Shown: positions 6,758-15,309 of the stretch, piece by piece
Layout: each line of letters opens with the position of its first letter
Numbering within the stretch: the first letter of the stretch is position 1
NCBI GenBank assembly: GCA_934675795.1
Contig: CAKURW010000034.1
Coordinates: forward strand, 1 to 19,362
Direction: 5' to 3'
Length of the DNA: 19,362 nt
DNA from: an uncultured Collinsella sp.
Lineage (GTDB): Bacteria > Actinomycetota > Coriobacteriia > Coriobacteriales > Coriobacteriaceae
Notes under the pieces: model-generated
The model's input: only the letters and a program-made list of their open reading frames with translations
What the model was told of the DNA's origin: nothing
Databases searched by the model: none
Program-made: the position numbers and the translations under genes

Positions 6758-8179
6758 CTAGGCCATAAGCAGGCCGGTCTCCGCGACGTTCTTGTACCAG
6801 TACGCGCTCGCCTTGGGATAGCGCTTCTGGGTCTCAAAGTCGATGTAGAACAGGCCGTAGCGCTTGTTGTAGCCGTTGGTCCAGGAGAACTGGTCCTGCA
6901 GCGACCACACAAAGTAACCGTCGATGTTTACGCCGCCGTCGATTGCCTTGAGGATCCACGCGAGATGCTGACGCATATAGTCGATACGAGGGGCATCGTC
7001 GATAAAGCCGTCCTCAAAGTCGTCCTTATAGCCCATGCCGTTCTCGGTGATGTAGATCTTCTTGTAGTTGGGGTAATCGTTCTTAATGCGCAGCAGCAGG
7101 TCGTACAGGCCCTCGGGATAGATGATCCAGTCCCAATCGGTGGTGGGTACGCCTTCGCGCACGCATGACTCGCCCACGCCCTTGAGGAACCAGCGCGAGG
7201 AGCCCTTGTCACCGGTGCCATTGTGGTTGATGTCATTTTCGCCCTCGGCGGCACGCAGGAACTGGCACTTGTAGGTGTTGACGCCCAGGCAATCGTTGTA
7301 GGGGAGCGCGGCGGTCAGCGCGGCGATGTCCTCGTCGCGGACGTCGAGCTCGCCGCCGGCGATATGGGACAGCTTGGTCGCAGCCTCCATCGTGTCGGCG
7401 GCATAGTGGCCGCGGAAGGTGGCGTCGAGTACCCAGCGGTTGTTGATGACGTCGGCCATGCGAGCTGCCTCGCAGTCGGCGGCGTTGTTGGGGTCGAGGG
7501 GATACTTGGGCTCCAGGTTCTGGACAATGCCGATCTCGCCCTCAAAGCCACCCTCATGGAAGGCGACGACGGCCTTGGCGTGGGCCACCATCATGTTGTG
7601 CATGAGCTGGAAGGCCTTGTCCAGGCGATACTTCTCGCCGTGCGGCCAGTTGCCGACGATAAAGCTGCCCTCGGCGGTCGCGGGAATCTCGTTAAAGGTA
7701 AACCAGTGCTTGACCTCGGTGAACTCGGCAAAGCAGAACTTGGCGTACTCGACAAAGGCATCGATGGTCGTACGCGTCAGGAAGCCCTCGCCGCCGTCCT
7801 GGTAGAAGGCCTCGGGCGTGTCAAAGTGATCGAGCGTGACATAGGGGATAACGCCAGCTTTGTTGCAGGTGGCGAAAAGCTCGTGATAGAAAGCGACGCC
7901 CTCGGGGTTAATCTCGCCGGTGCCACTGGGGAAGATACGGCTCCAAGCGATGGAGACGCGAATACCGTTGATGCCAAAGCGCTGGCACAAGTCGATATCG
8001 ACCGGATACTTGTTGTAGAAATCGCTTGCGGGGTCGGGGGAGAAGCGACCCTGAGCAGCCAGGAAATCGTCCCAGGGCACTTTGCCCTTGCCGTGCGTGC
8101 GGGTCTCGCCCTCAACCTGGTAAGCGGCGGTGGCGCCGCCAAACACAAAGCCGTCGGGGAACTGCATGGGGTTGGTCAT
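6758..8179 (-). CDS. GH1 #1: 6-phospho-beta-galactosidase (LacG-like)
   Basis: This cytoplasmic 473-residue retaining glycosidase would hydrolyse the 6-phosphorylated disaccharide delivered by EIICB #2. The catalytic acid/base is Glu164 in TFNE and the nucleophile Glu379 in YITENG. The 6-phosphate pocket Ser432, Lys439, Tyr441 (FSWTNGYNKRYG) matches the Ser428/Lys435/Tyr437 set known from Lactococcus LacG with a constant offset of four. Length (LacG about 468) and segments such as PASDFYNKYPVD also point to LacG. Sugar preference (galactoside or glucoside) remains uncertain. The usual LHHFDTP strand reads LDHFDTP here. The start at 8179 has AAAGGA 6 nt upstream. It is second in the operon, 75 bp after EIICB #2, with an intercistronic hairpin between. 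Confidence 0.9.
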   Translation of the reverse strand: MTNPMQFPDGFVFGGATAAYQVEGETRTHGKGKVPWDDFLAAQGRFSPDPASDFYNKYPVDIDLCQRFGINGIRVSIAWSRIFPSGTGEINPEGVAFYHELFATCNKAGVIPYVTLDHFDTPEAFYQDGGEGFLTRTTIDAFVEYAKFCFAEFTEVKHWFTFNEIPATAEGSFIVGNWPHGEKYRLDKAFQLMHNMMVAHAKAVVAFHEGGFEGEIGIVQNLEPKYPLDPNNAADCEAARMADVINNRWVLDATFRGHYAADTMEAATKLSHIAGGELDVRDEDIAALTAALPYNDCLGVNTYKCQFLRAAEGENDINHNGTGDKGSSRWFLKGVGESCVREGVPTTDWDWIIYPEGLYDLLLRIKNDYPNYKKIYITENGMGYKDDFEDGFIDDAPRIDYMRQHLAWILKAIDGGVNIDGYFVWSLQDQFSWTNGYNKRYGLFYIDFETQKRYPKASAYWYKNVAETGLLMA

Positions 8180-8213
8180 GAGTCATCCTTTCTGTGGGAT
8201 ACGAATAGGGAGA

Positions 8214-8240
8214 GGTGCCCGAACTGGGGATCCGGGCACC
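8214..8240 (-). other. Intercistronic hairpin between EIICB #2 and GH1 #1
   Basis: GGTGCCCG (8214-8221) and CGGGCACC (8233-8240) form a perfect 8-bp stem with an 11-nt loop in the 75-bp gap. There is no U-tract, so it is more likely an RNA-stabilising or partial-termination hairpin than a full terminator. A similar hairpin sits at the same place after EIICB #4. Confidence 0.65.
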
Positions 8241-8254
8241 AACAGAGGGAGGAA

Positions 8255-10033
8255 CTAGTCGAGGTTCTCGCGGAGCCACTTGATGGCGCCAGCGGGGTCG
8301 CGAGTAAGGTCGATATATTCCTTGCCGCGGGGAGCGAGCAGCTTAATGCCCAGACGATCGGTGTCGGCCTTCATGTCGTTGTAGTAGCTACGAACCTGCG
8401 GGGCGAGCACGATGACATCGTACTGATCCATGATGGCAGTGTGCTGGCCATAGGCGCCTGCGGAGGAAGCGATGTTCTCTCCGGTCTGCGCGGCACCTTC
8501 CTTGATGGCATTGGCAAGCATGGCAGAGGTGCCGGCGCCGGCGCACAGGACGAGGACCTTCAGGCCGTCGACATCCTTCTTGGCGGATGCATCGGCAGCG
8601 GGCTCGGGCTGATCGGCGACAGGCTCGCTGCCGGCGGCGGCAGCGGTCGTCTCGACGGAAGCGGTGGTCTGCTCGACAGCGGGCGCAGGGGCGTTGGCGG
8701 CGATGGCAGCGGCACCATCGGACTCGAGACCCAGCTCGGCGGCGCGCTCGGCCTCCTGGTCGCAGAGCAGCTTATCGTATGCCTTCAAGAACGGCAGGTA
8801 GATGATGGCGTCCAGCAAGATGATGATCGCGACAAATACCAGGGCGATAAGCTGGAAGTTCGTGGTGATGAAGATGCCGATGGGGGCAGGGGTAGCCCAA
8901 GGCACCACGAAGGAGAAGCCGTTCATGCCCACGTTGTCGATAAAGAACTTGGCAACACTTACGTTGACGCAGCCGGCGGCAACAAAGGGGATGAGCATGT
9001 AGGGGTTAAGGATCATCGGCGCGCCAAAGAGCAGCGGTTCGTTGACGGCGAAGGCAACAGGAACGATCGAGGCCTTACCGACGGCTTTGAGCTGCTTGGA
9101 CTTCATAAAGAGAATCAGCAGAAGCGGCACGATGAACGTGGCGCCGGTGCCGCCGAACTCACCCACGAGCGACATGTTAAAGGTGAGGGAGTGGGCGGGG
9201 TGGCCGCCGGCCAGCAGAACCTGCAGGTTCTCAGCCTGGTTGGCAAGACGGATGGGGTCGATGCCCGGCTGGACAATCGAAGGACCATGGACACCGATGA
9301 ACCAGAAGAACGCGGTGGCTGCCTGGATAAGGATAAGGCCAGGATAGGTTTCTGCCGCAGTGAAGAGCGGGGAGAGCAGCTTGATGAGCAGCTCGGAGAA
9401 CGGAACGCCCATGAGGTTGCGCACGACAACATCGATGATGCCGCAGATGATGACAGCGCCGCCAAAGGGGATGATGTCGCGGAAGTTCTGAGCGATGGCG
9501 CCCGGAACCTCCTTGGGCAGCTTAATGGTCAGATCGCGCGAGACGCAGAACTTATAGACCCACACGGTAATGAACGCGGCGATATAGGCCGAGAACAGAC
9601 CGCGCGTACCCATGCTGGTGCAATCGAAGACAGAAAGCTCGGAGCCGTTGAACTTGGTGGTGAACTGCGTAACAGCGAGCAGCAGCATGCTGCACTGGGC
9701 GGCAACCATGGTGGAGCCGTCGTTGAGCACCTTGCCGGCGGGCATGCGACGGTTCATGGAAGCCGTGAAGTTCTTGGCGGTGGTGCCGGCAACCATGATG
9801 CCCATGACGCCCATGGTGAAGTTGTACAGCTTGTTGCACCAGTCGATGAGCGGCTGGGGCAACGTGATTCCAACTACGCCGGGAAGGGTGGCGATCAGCA
9901 GAAAGATCGAAGAGGTAAGGACGATGGGCATGCACCCAAGGAATCCGTCTTTGATGGCCTGGAGGTAGATGTTTCTCGAGATCTTCTCGAAGAACGGTTG
10001 ATGCTTTTCGAGCATCTTTACGATGGCGTCCAT
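8255..10033 (-). CDS. PTS EIICB permease #2, lactose/cellobiose (LacE-like) family
   Basis: This 592-residue membrane permease has an EIIC part (roughly residues 1-430) including GVHGPSIVQPG and FAVNEPLLFGAP, the substrate-contact His and Glu motifs. It then has an Ala/Pro/Glu-rich linker of some 50 residues (from about APAPAVEQTT to DASAKKD) and a C-terminal EIIB with LVLCAGAGTS; Cys497 is the predicted phosphorylation site. The linker is longer than in EIICB #1. The start at 10033 has AAAGGAG 4 nt upstream. It is first gene of a minus-strand operon with GH1 #1 and divergent from LacI #1, with a perfect 24-bp palindrome at 10135-10158 in the shared control region. It depends on an EIIA encoded elsewhere. 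A beta-galactoside substrate is inferred from the LacG-like partner, not shown. Confidence 0.92.
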   Translation of the reverse strand: MDAIVKMLEKHQPFFEKISRNIYLQAIKDGFLGCMPIVLTSSIFLLIATLPGVVGITLPQPLIDWCNKLYNFTMGVMGIMVAGTTAKNFTASMNRRMPAGKVLNDGSTMVAAQCSMLLLAVTQFTTKFNGSELSVFDCTSMGTRGLFSAYIAAFITVWVYKFCVSRDLTIKLPKEVPGAIAQNFRDIIPFGGAVIICGIIDVVVRNLMGVPFSELLIKLLSPLFTAAETYPGLILIQAATAFFWFIGVHGPSIVQPGIDPIRLANQAENLQVLLAGGHPAHSLTFNMSLVGEFGGTGATFIVPLLLILFMKSKQLKAVGKASIVPVAFAVNEPLLFGAPMILNPYMLIPFVAAGCVNVSVAKFFIDNVGMNGFSFVVPWATPAPIGIFITTNFQLIALVFVAIIILLDAIIYLPFLKAYDKLLCDQEAERAAELGLESDGAAAIAANAPAPAVEQTTASVETTAAAAGSEPVADQPEPAADASAKKDVDGLKVLVLCAGAGTSAMLANAIKEGAAQTGENIASSAGAYGQHTAIMDQYDVIVLAPQVRSYYNDMKADTDRLGIKLLAPRGKEYIDLTRDPAGAIKWLRENLD

Positions 10034-10110
10034 AGAGCTCCTTTGCTACTTGATGCGCGATGCATGTGGATGGAACTGGTCGTCGATGGATGGTCAGGAC
10101 TGCCCGGAAA

Positions 10111-10129
10111 CCTTCCTGTTTAAGGAAGG
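10111..10129 (-). other. Leader hairpin of EIICB #2
   Basis: CCTTCCT (10111-10117) and AGGAAGG (10123-10129) form a 7-bp stem with a 5-nt loop, between the operator at 10135-10158 and the EIICB #2 start. No clear U-tract follows on the minus strand. Its role is not evident. Confidence 0.35.
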
Positions 10130-10134
10130 CATTG

Positions 10135-10180
10135 CGAAATGACAACGTTGTCATTTCGTTAATGACAACGTAAGACATTT
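10135..10180. promoter_or_regulatory. LacI-type operators: perfect 24-bp palindrome plus a degenerate second site
   Basis: CGAAATGACAAC (10135-10146) is followed directly by its exact reverse complement (10147-10158), giving an even palindrome with a central CG, the classic LacI-family operator geometry. About 27 bp away, 10161-10180 repeats AATGACAACG with a poorly conserved second half. Both lie between EIICB #2 and LacI #1, so LacI #1 is the likely binder and EIICB #2 - GH1 #1 the likely target. I did not find a convincing minus-strand promoter around them. Confidence 0.75.
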
Positions 10181-10224
10181 TTGGAAGAGCAACAAGGATA
10201 TACGGGTGAGTGGTCGATATTGTC

Positions 10225-10264
10225 CGGTAAACGGTTGATTTATCAGTCAGGCAGGTAGTATATG
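10225..10264 (+). promoter_or_regulatory. Predicted LacI #1 promoter with overlapping CGGTAAACGGTT motif
   Basis: TTGATT (10235-10240) and TATATG (10259-10264) are 18 bp apart. CGGTAAACGGTT (10225-10236) overlaps the -35. LacI #2 has the same -10 hexamer, the same 18-bp spacer and a related motif just upstream. Confidence 0.5.
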
Positions 10265-10308
10265 CTAGAACACAAAAAACAAGCGATAGAGAACCGAGCG
10301 GAGAAGCA

Positions 10309-11319
10309 GTGGCAACGATGGACAAGAAAAATGTCTCGATGAACGATGTGGCAGTTGCCGCGGGTGTTTCTCTCAAGACGGTTTCGCGTGTGATCAACGA
10401 GCCCGATAGCGTGCGAGAGTCGACACGCGATAAGGTTCATTCGGCCATGGAGGCGCTCGGGTTTCGAGCCAACTTTGCCGCGCGTTCGCTCAAGTTGGGC
10501 CGTTACGGGTGCATCGGCGTCGTGCTGTTCCACTTGTCGGGCGGTGCCGTGGACATGATCGACGGTATCGCCGATGCCGCCGAAGAGCGAGGCTTTGCTC
10601 TTACGATGATCAAAAAGCGGGCGGGGGAGAAGATGACCCTTGCCGAAGCGGCGCGTAGGATGTCGCAGCTCCCCGTCGACGGCATGATTTTCAACCTGCG
10701 CCAGATGGTCGATGACTTTGATACCTTTGAGGCGCCGAAAGACCTCAAGACGGTGATTATCACACCGATGGAACATCCTACCTGCTCTACCGTCAGTGAC
10801 GACCAAGAGGGCGGCGCGCGCATGGCGTGCGAGTACTTCTTGAACCACGGGCACAAGAACGTGTACTTCGTCTCTGGTAAGAAAGAGTCACTGTCGAGCC
10901 AGTGCCGTATGAAAGGTTGGCGAGCGGCACTCGAGGCACGTGGCATTGAGCCGCCCGAGCCTCTGCAAGGCGATTGGAATGCGGATAGTGGCTATGCCGC
11001 GGGCCTTGTGCTTGCCGATAAGCCCGATTGCACGGCGGTCCTCGCTGCTAACGACTGCATGGCAAACGGCGTGATGATGGCTCTACGTGACAAAGGGCTC
11101 AATGTGCCCGACGACGTGTCCGTGATCGGCTTCGACGATGAGCTCTACAAGACGATTCCCAACTCGATTCTGACGTCGGTGAAGTTTCGCCACCGCGAAC
11201 TGGGCATCCGTGCGCTTAACGAGGTCGTCGCAGGTCTGGAAGCCCCGAGCTCCAGAAGCCGTACGCTCGTCTCGGGCGTGTTGGTCGAGCGTTCCAGCGT
11301 AAGGGATCTGCGGGCGTAG
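10309..11319 (+). CDS. LacI-family transcriptional regulator #1
   Basis: This 336-residue protein has an N-terminal LacI helix-turn-helix (NDVAVAAGVSLKTVSRVIN, about residues 12-30) and a hinge helix around FAARSLKLGR. A periplasmic-binding-protein-like sugar domain follows, ending in FDDELYKTIPNSILTSVKF and VERSSVRDLR. It should repress the divergent EIICB #2 - GH1 #1 operon and release on binding an imported sugar. Start: GTG at 10309 has GGAG with a 5-nt spacer, whereas the ATG at 10318 is 14 nt away, so I prefer the GTG. Array 3 begins 17 bp after its stop codon, with no ordinary plus-strand terminator before it. The close relationship to LacI #2 (shared Q/R-MKGWRAAL-type and DWNADSGYA segments) indicates duplication of the module. 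Confidence 0.9.
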   Translation: MATMDKKNVSMNDVAVAAGVSLKTVSRVINEPDSVRESTRDKVHSAMEALGFRANFAARSLKLGRYGCIGVVLFHLSGGAVDMIDGIADAAEERGFALTMIKKRAGEKMTLAEAARRMSQLPVDGMIFNLRQMVDDFDTFEAPKDLKTVIITPMEHPTCSTVSDDQEGGARMACEYFLNHGHKNVYFVSGKKESLSSQCRMKGWRAALEARGIEPPEPLQGDWNADSGYAAGLVLADKPDCTAVLAANDCMANGVMMALRDKGLNVPDDVSVIGFDDELYKTIPNSILTSVKFRHRELGIRALNEVVAGLEAPSSRSRTLVSGVLVERSSVRDLRA

Positions 11320-11336
11320 ACGTGCTCGGCCTGCTC

Positions 11337-11633
11337 GTCTAAATCTGTAACAGGTGGGACCCGAAAACTCGGCTAGATGTTACAGATTTAGACAATTCGG
11401 CCCGGCTTATTCCGTTTGTCTCGATCTGTAACAGTTAGGAGTGAAATGACCAGCCAGGTGTTACAGATCTAGATTGATTGGATTGACCCATCTGTTTGTC
11501 TCGATCTGTAACATCTAAGCGGTCAAAAGCGGTCTACATGTTACAGATTGAGATTTTTGGCTTGGCCTGTGCGTTCACCTCGATCCGTAACAGCTGGGAC
11601 CCAAAAACTCGGCTAGATGTTACAGATTGAGAT
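11337..11633. repeat. Array 3: four 57-bp palindromes, period about 80 bp
   Basis: Units at 11337-11393, 11418-11474, 11498-11554 and 11577-11633. The first has perfect 15-bp arms with a variant core, GTCTAAATCTGTAAC against GTTACAGATTTAGAC, so the CG-to-AA change is compensated in the other arm. The array fills the gap between LacI #1 and the terminator of EIICB #3, with convergent genes on both sides. Confidence 0.9.
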
Positions 11634-11660
11634 GAACAGGAGGACGGGTGCGGTCTAAAC

Positions 11661-11704
11661 AAAATGGCCCGCGCATCACACATCGATGCACGGGCCATTT
11701 ATTG
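11661..11704. terminator. Terminator of the GH1 #2 - EIICB #3 operon, possibly bidirectional
   Basis: AAATGGCCCGCGCAT (11662-11676) and ATGCACGGGCCATTT (11686-11700) pair with one mismatch and a 9-nt loop. Plus-strand A-rich sequence on the left and T-rich on the right mean either strand would end in U-rich RNA, so it could stop both EIICB #3 (minus) and read-through from LacI #1 (plus). Confidence 0.8.
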
Positions 11705-11732
11705 TCTGCAAGCGGCAGGTGGTGTCAGCGTC

Positions 11733-13493
11733 TTATGCCTCGAGGTTTTCCTCGATCCAGGCGACGGCACCCTTGGGATCCTTAGTGAGGTCGATGTACT
11801 GTTTGCCCTTGGGCGACAGCAGCGTGATGCCCAGGCGGTCGGTGTCGGCCTTCATCTCGTTGTAATAGGTGCGAACCTGCGGAGCCAGGACGATGACGTT
11901 GTACTGGTCCATGATGGCGTAGTGGCTGCCGTAGGCACCGGCGTTGGCGGTAATGTCGATGCCCAGCTCGTCGGCGCCTTCCTTAAGCGCGTTGGCGAGC
12001 AGTGCAGAGGTGCCGGCGCCAGCGCACAGAACCAGAACCCTCAGATCCTTGCCCTTAAGGGCGGACGGAGCTGCGGAGGCCTCAGTGGCAGAAGCGGTCT
12101 CGACAACAGGAGCCTCAACGGCGGGGGCGGCAGCGGTCTTGACGGCCTTGGTCTCCTCGGCCTCTTCTTCGGCCAGGGTCTCGGCCTCCTGCTTGCACAG
12201 GACGTTGTCGTAGGCCTTGCAGAACGGGTAGTAGATCAAGAAGTCAACGACCAGCAGGACGACAACCAGGACCAGAGAGATCGGCTGGAAGTTGGTGTCG
12301 ATGAAGGTGCCGATCGGTCCGGGGAGTGCCCACGGCATGGCATAGATAAAGCCGTTCATGCCCAAAAAGTCGATGAAGAACTTACCAATGAGGACGTTGG
12401 CCACGGGGGCAAACAGGAACGGGATCAGGAAGTACGGGTTGAGGATGATGGGCGCGGCGAACAGCAGCGGCTCGTTGACGGCGAACATCACGGGCACGAC
12501 AGAGGCTTTGCCGACGGCCTTGAGCTGCTTGGAGCGCATAAAGAGCAGGAAGATAATCGGGACAATGAACGTGGCGCCGGTGCCGCCGAGTTCGCCGATG
12601 TAGTTACCGAAGTTTTCGGTCAGGGCGAGGGCGGGGTGACCGCCGGCCTGCAGCGTGGCGAGGTTGGTAGTGATGTTGCCAAACAGCGCGGCGTTGAGGG
12701 CAGGCTTAACGACCGAGGGGCCGTGGATGCCCATGAACCAGAACAGAGGGATCATGAACCAGATGAGGGCGAGGCCGGCGTAGGAATCGGCAGCGGCGAA
12801 CAGCGGGCTCACCAGCGTGGAGATGACGTTGGCAAACGGGACGGCCAAGCAGGTGCGGCAGATAACGTCGATGACGGCGACAAACAGGATGGAGAAGCTG
12901 AAGGCGAAGATGTCGCGGAAGTTCTGGGCGATGGCGCCGGGGACTTCTTTGGGCAGCTTGATGGTGATGTCTCGCTTAATGCAGAAGGCATAGATGTTGA
13001 CCGTGGCAAATGCGGCGACAAAGGAGCTCAGCAGGCCCTTGGTGCCCATGTTGTCGGTAAAGAACACCGAGACATCGGCGCCGTCGATCTTGGCACTCGT
13101 CTGGGTAACGGCCAAGATGAGCATAGCGCACATGGCGGCGACCATGGTGCTCGTGGCGTTGATGGCCTTGCCGGCAGGCATGCGGCGGTTCTTGGAGCCG
13201 GTCAGCGCGCTTGCGGTGGTGCCGGCGACCATGATGCCCACGACGCCCATCGTGAAGTTGTAAACCTTGTTGCAGAAGTTCACGACGTCGACGTTCCACC
13301 AGTCGGGCAGCGTAAAGCCGCCGACCGTGGCGACAACGCCCGGCAGGGTCGAAATAAGCAGGAAGACAGAAGAAGACAGGATGATGGGCATTGCTGCCAA
13401 AAAGCCGTCTTTAATGGCCTGAAGGTAGATGTTCTTAGAGACCTTGTCGAAGTACGGCTGACCTTTCTCCAAGAACTTAACGATCGATTCCAT
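11733..13493 (-). CDS. PTS EIICB permease #3, lactose/cellobiose (LacE-like) family
   Basis: This 586-residue membrane permease has an EIIC domain of roughly 440 residues, with GIHGPSVVKPA and FAVNEPLLFAAP as the substrate-contact motifs. A Glu/Ala/Thr-rich linker of about 45 residues follows, then EIIB with LVLCAGAGTS; Cys490 is the predicted phosphorylation site. The first extracellular-loop region carries a few extra residues compared with EIICB #1 and #2 (VVATVGGFTLPDWWNVD). The start at 13493 has GAGGAG 8 nt upstream. It is second in its operon, 177 bp after GH1 #2, the reverse of the order in the other two GH1 modules, so it may have its own leader or promoter in that gap. Substrate is unproven. 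Confidence 0.92.
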   Translation of the reverse strand: MESIVKFLEKGQPYFDKVSKNIYLQAIKDGFLAAMPIILSSSVFLLISTLPGVVATVGGFTLPDWWNVDVVNFCNKVYNFTMGVVGIMVAGTTASALTGSKNRRMPAGKAINATSTMVAAMCAMLILAVTQTSAKIDGADVSVFFTDNMGTKGLLSSFVAAFATVNIYAFCIKRDITIKLPKEVPGAIAQNFRDIFAFSFSILFVAVIDVICRTCLAVPFANVISTLVSPLFAAADSYAGLALIWFMIPLFWFMGIHGPSVVKPALNAALFGNITTNLATLQAGGHPALALTENFGNYIGELGGTGATFIVPIIFLLFMRSKQLKAVGKASVVPVMFAVNEPLLFAAPIILNPYFLIPFLFAPVANVLIGKFFIDFLGMNGFIYAMPWALPGPIGTFIDTNFQPISLVLVVVLLVVDFLIYYPFCKAYDNVLCKQEAETLAEEEAEETKAVKTAAAPAVEAPVVETASATEASAAPSALKGKDLRVLVLCAGAGTSALLANALKEGADELGIDITANAGAYGSHYAIMDQYNVIVLAPQVRTYYNEMKADTDRLGITLLSPKGKQYIDLTKDPKGAVAWIEENLEA

Positions 13494-13670
13494 AGTTCAC
13501 GCTCCTCTTTGCATGAAATCTTAATGGCATGGACGTTGAAAACCTATATGGTCTCCCGCTTGCTAAAAGCCCGGGTGCAGGCGGGGCCGGTCCCAGGGGG
13601 AGAGAGGGGGGGCGGCTGGGTTTGTATCGCATAGGGCCGCTCCCTTCTCGGGGGAAAGCGAGGCGATGCG
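13494..13670 (-). other. 177-bp intercistronic gap with a G-run cluster, between GH1 #2 and EIICB #3
   Basis: No gene is visible. The plus strand has GGGG (13583-13586), an 18-purine run with GGGGG and GGGGGGG (13595-13612) and GGG (13618-13620). These four G-runs with loops of 9, 5 and 5 nt lie on the template strand of the operon. Nearer the EIICB start is its ribosome-binding site. I see no good terminator or promoter. Confidence 0.5.
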
Positions 13671-15119
13671 CTACTGCGCGTCCGCCATAGTGTCGGCGAG
13701 CTCCTTGTACCAGAGTGCCGACTGCTTGATGTAGCGTTTTTGCGTGTCGAAGTCGATGTAGAACAGGCCGTAGCGCTTGTTATAGCCATTGGCCCACGAG
13801 AACTGGTCCTGCAGGCTCCAGATAAAGTAGCCCTGGACGTCGACGCCCTCGGCGCGCGCCTGGAGCACCTTCTCCATGTGCTGGTCGACAAAGTCGATGC
13901 GCTCGGGATCGGCGACGATGCCGTTTGCGTCGGGCTCGGGGTCCTTGTGGCCCAGGCCGTTTTCGGTGATATAGATGACGGGGAGGTTGGGATAGGTGGC
14001 GCTGATGTGCTTGAGCGTGTCGTAGAGGCCTTGCGGGTAGATGAGCCAATCCCAGTCGGTGGTGGGGATACCCGGCATATCGACCTGCTGCCCGACGCCC
14101 TTAAACTTAAAGCACGAGGTGCCCTTGTCTCCGGTGCCGTTAAAGCTGTTGGTTGACTCGCCATCGTAGGCGGCGATAAACGCCGACTGATAGTAGTTGA
14201 GGCCGAACATATCGTTGCGGGGCGCCGCCTTGGCGAGCTCCTCCATGTCGCTGTCCTCAACCGTAAGTGTGGCGTTGTTGGCACGCAGAATCTCGTTGAT
14301 GAGTGAGAGGGTGCGCGCGGAGTAGTGACCCAGGAAGGCGCCGTCCATGATGAAGTCGGTGTAGAAGGCGTTGTACAGGTCGGCGGCGTGCTGGTCGGCG
14401 GGCGAGTCGGTGGCAGGATATGCCGGCGTCAGGACGTTGACCATGCCAATGCGTCCGCCCAGGTGCTCGGTCTCGTCAAGATCCTTATACAGGTTGACGG
14501 CGCGGGCGTGGGCAACGAGCTCGTTGTGCTGGCTCTGGATGCCGCTCGTCACATCAAAGTGATGGTTGGGCGGGAAGTTGCCTTGGATGTATTGGGAGTG
14601 CGAGAGGCTGATGAGCTCGTTGATGGTGAACCAATTCTTGACCTCGCGGAACTCGCGGAAGCAGAACTCGGCATAGCGCACATAGGCGTCGACGGTCTTG
14701 CGGTTGAGCCAGTCGCCCTGGTTGAACAGGGCGGCGGGGGAGTCAAAGTGATGCAGGGACACATAGGGCTCGACGCCATACTTTTTGCAGCAGGCGAACA
14801 GCTCGTGGTAGTGCTTAACGCCCTCGGCGAGGGGTTCGGCATCGTCGCCGTTGGGGAAGATGCGGGTCCAGGCGATGGACACACGAATGGCGTTGAGTCC
14901 ATGCTCGGCAGAAAGGCGGATATCCTCCTCGTAGCGGTTGTAGAAATCACTGGCCGGGTCGGGCAAAAAGCGACCCTGGGCGACAAGGTAATCGTCCCAC
15001 ATGGTCTTACCCTTGCCTGCCACCTTCGTGGAACCTTCCGTTTGGTACGCGGCGGTTGCGGCGCCCCAAACAAAGCCCTTCGGCAGCTGCTGTACGCGGT
15101 TTAGCAAAGACATATGCAT
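13671..15119 (-). CDS. GH1 #2: 6-phospho-beta-galactosidase/glucosidase (LacG-like)
   Basis: This 482-residue cytoplasmic glycosidase has acid/base Glu168 in an unusual FTINEL (TINE instead of TFNE) and nucleophile Glu386 in YITENG. The phosphate-binding Ser441, Lys448, Tyr450 sit in FSWANGYNKRYG. It is the most divergent of the three GH1 copies: HHFDSPAALFNQGDWL, NYYQSAF and FNGTGDKGTS differ from #1 and #3, which suggests a different disaccharide. The start at 15119 has AGAGGG only 3 nt upstream. An ATG two codons later (15113) would have a 9-nt spacer and is an equally good choice. It is first gene of the operon with EIICB #3 and divergent from LacI #2, with two operator-like repeats upstream (15233-15271). 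Confidence 0.9.
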   Translation of the reverse strand: MHMSLLNRVQQLPKGFVWGAATAAYQTEGSTKVAGKGKTMWDDYLVAQGRFLPDPASDFYNRYEEDIRLSAEHGLNAIRVSIAWTRIFPNGDDAEPLAEGVKHYHELFACCKKYGVEPYVSLHHFDSPAALFNQGDWLNRKTVDAYVRYAEFCFREFREVKNWFTINELISLSHSQYIQGNFPPNHHFDVTSGIQSQHNELVAHARAVNLYKDLDETEHLGGRIGMVNVLTPAYPATDSPADQHAADLYNAFYTDFIMDGAFLGHYSARTLSLINEILRANNATLTVEDSDMEELAKAAPRNDMFGLNYYQSAFIAAYDGESTNSFNGTGDKGTSCFKFKGVGQQVDMPGIPTTDWDWLIYPQGLYDTLKHISATYPNLPVIYITENGLGHKDPEPDANGIVADPERIDFVDQHMEKVLQARAEGVDVQGYFIWSLQDQFSWANGYNKRYGLFYIDFDTQKRYIKQSALWYKELADTMADAQ

Positions 15120-15232
15120 ACACCCTCTCGTCTCGCTGTTCGATATTGTGCGTTTGCGCTCAGGAGGCTCCCTGGTTAGCGTTCAGCGGTGAAAAAGCCC
15201 GATAAACACTATCTTAAAATGATTAGAACCAA

Positions 15233-15271
15233 AATGAGCACGTGAACATTTGACAATGAGCACGTTAACAT
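15233..15271. promoter_or_regulatory. Two LacI-type operators upstream of GH1 #2
   Basis: AATGAGCACGTGAACAT (15233-15249) and AATGAGCACGTTAACAT (15255-15271) differ at one position and are 22 bp apart, about two helical turns. Each is an imperfect palindrome around ACGT, typical of LacI-family sites. A third copy lies at 15388-15404 next to LacI #2. LacI #2 is the likely binder. Confidence 0.7.
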
Positions 15272-15309
15272 CCGGCTGGGATGTATAGAAACAAAACAAC
15301 TTCAAACAG

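Noticed and set aside
7223..10123. A 966-codon open frame on the plus strand, and similar long frames at 11664-13634, 16786-18216 and 14325-15104
   Set aside because: They run antisense to GH1 and EIICB genes in GC-rich DNA, match no family and have low-complexity Gly/Val/Asp/Arg-rich translations. The sense genes have complete catalytic motifs.
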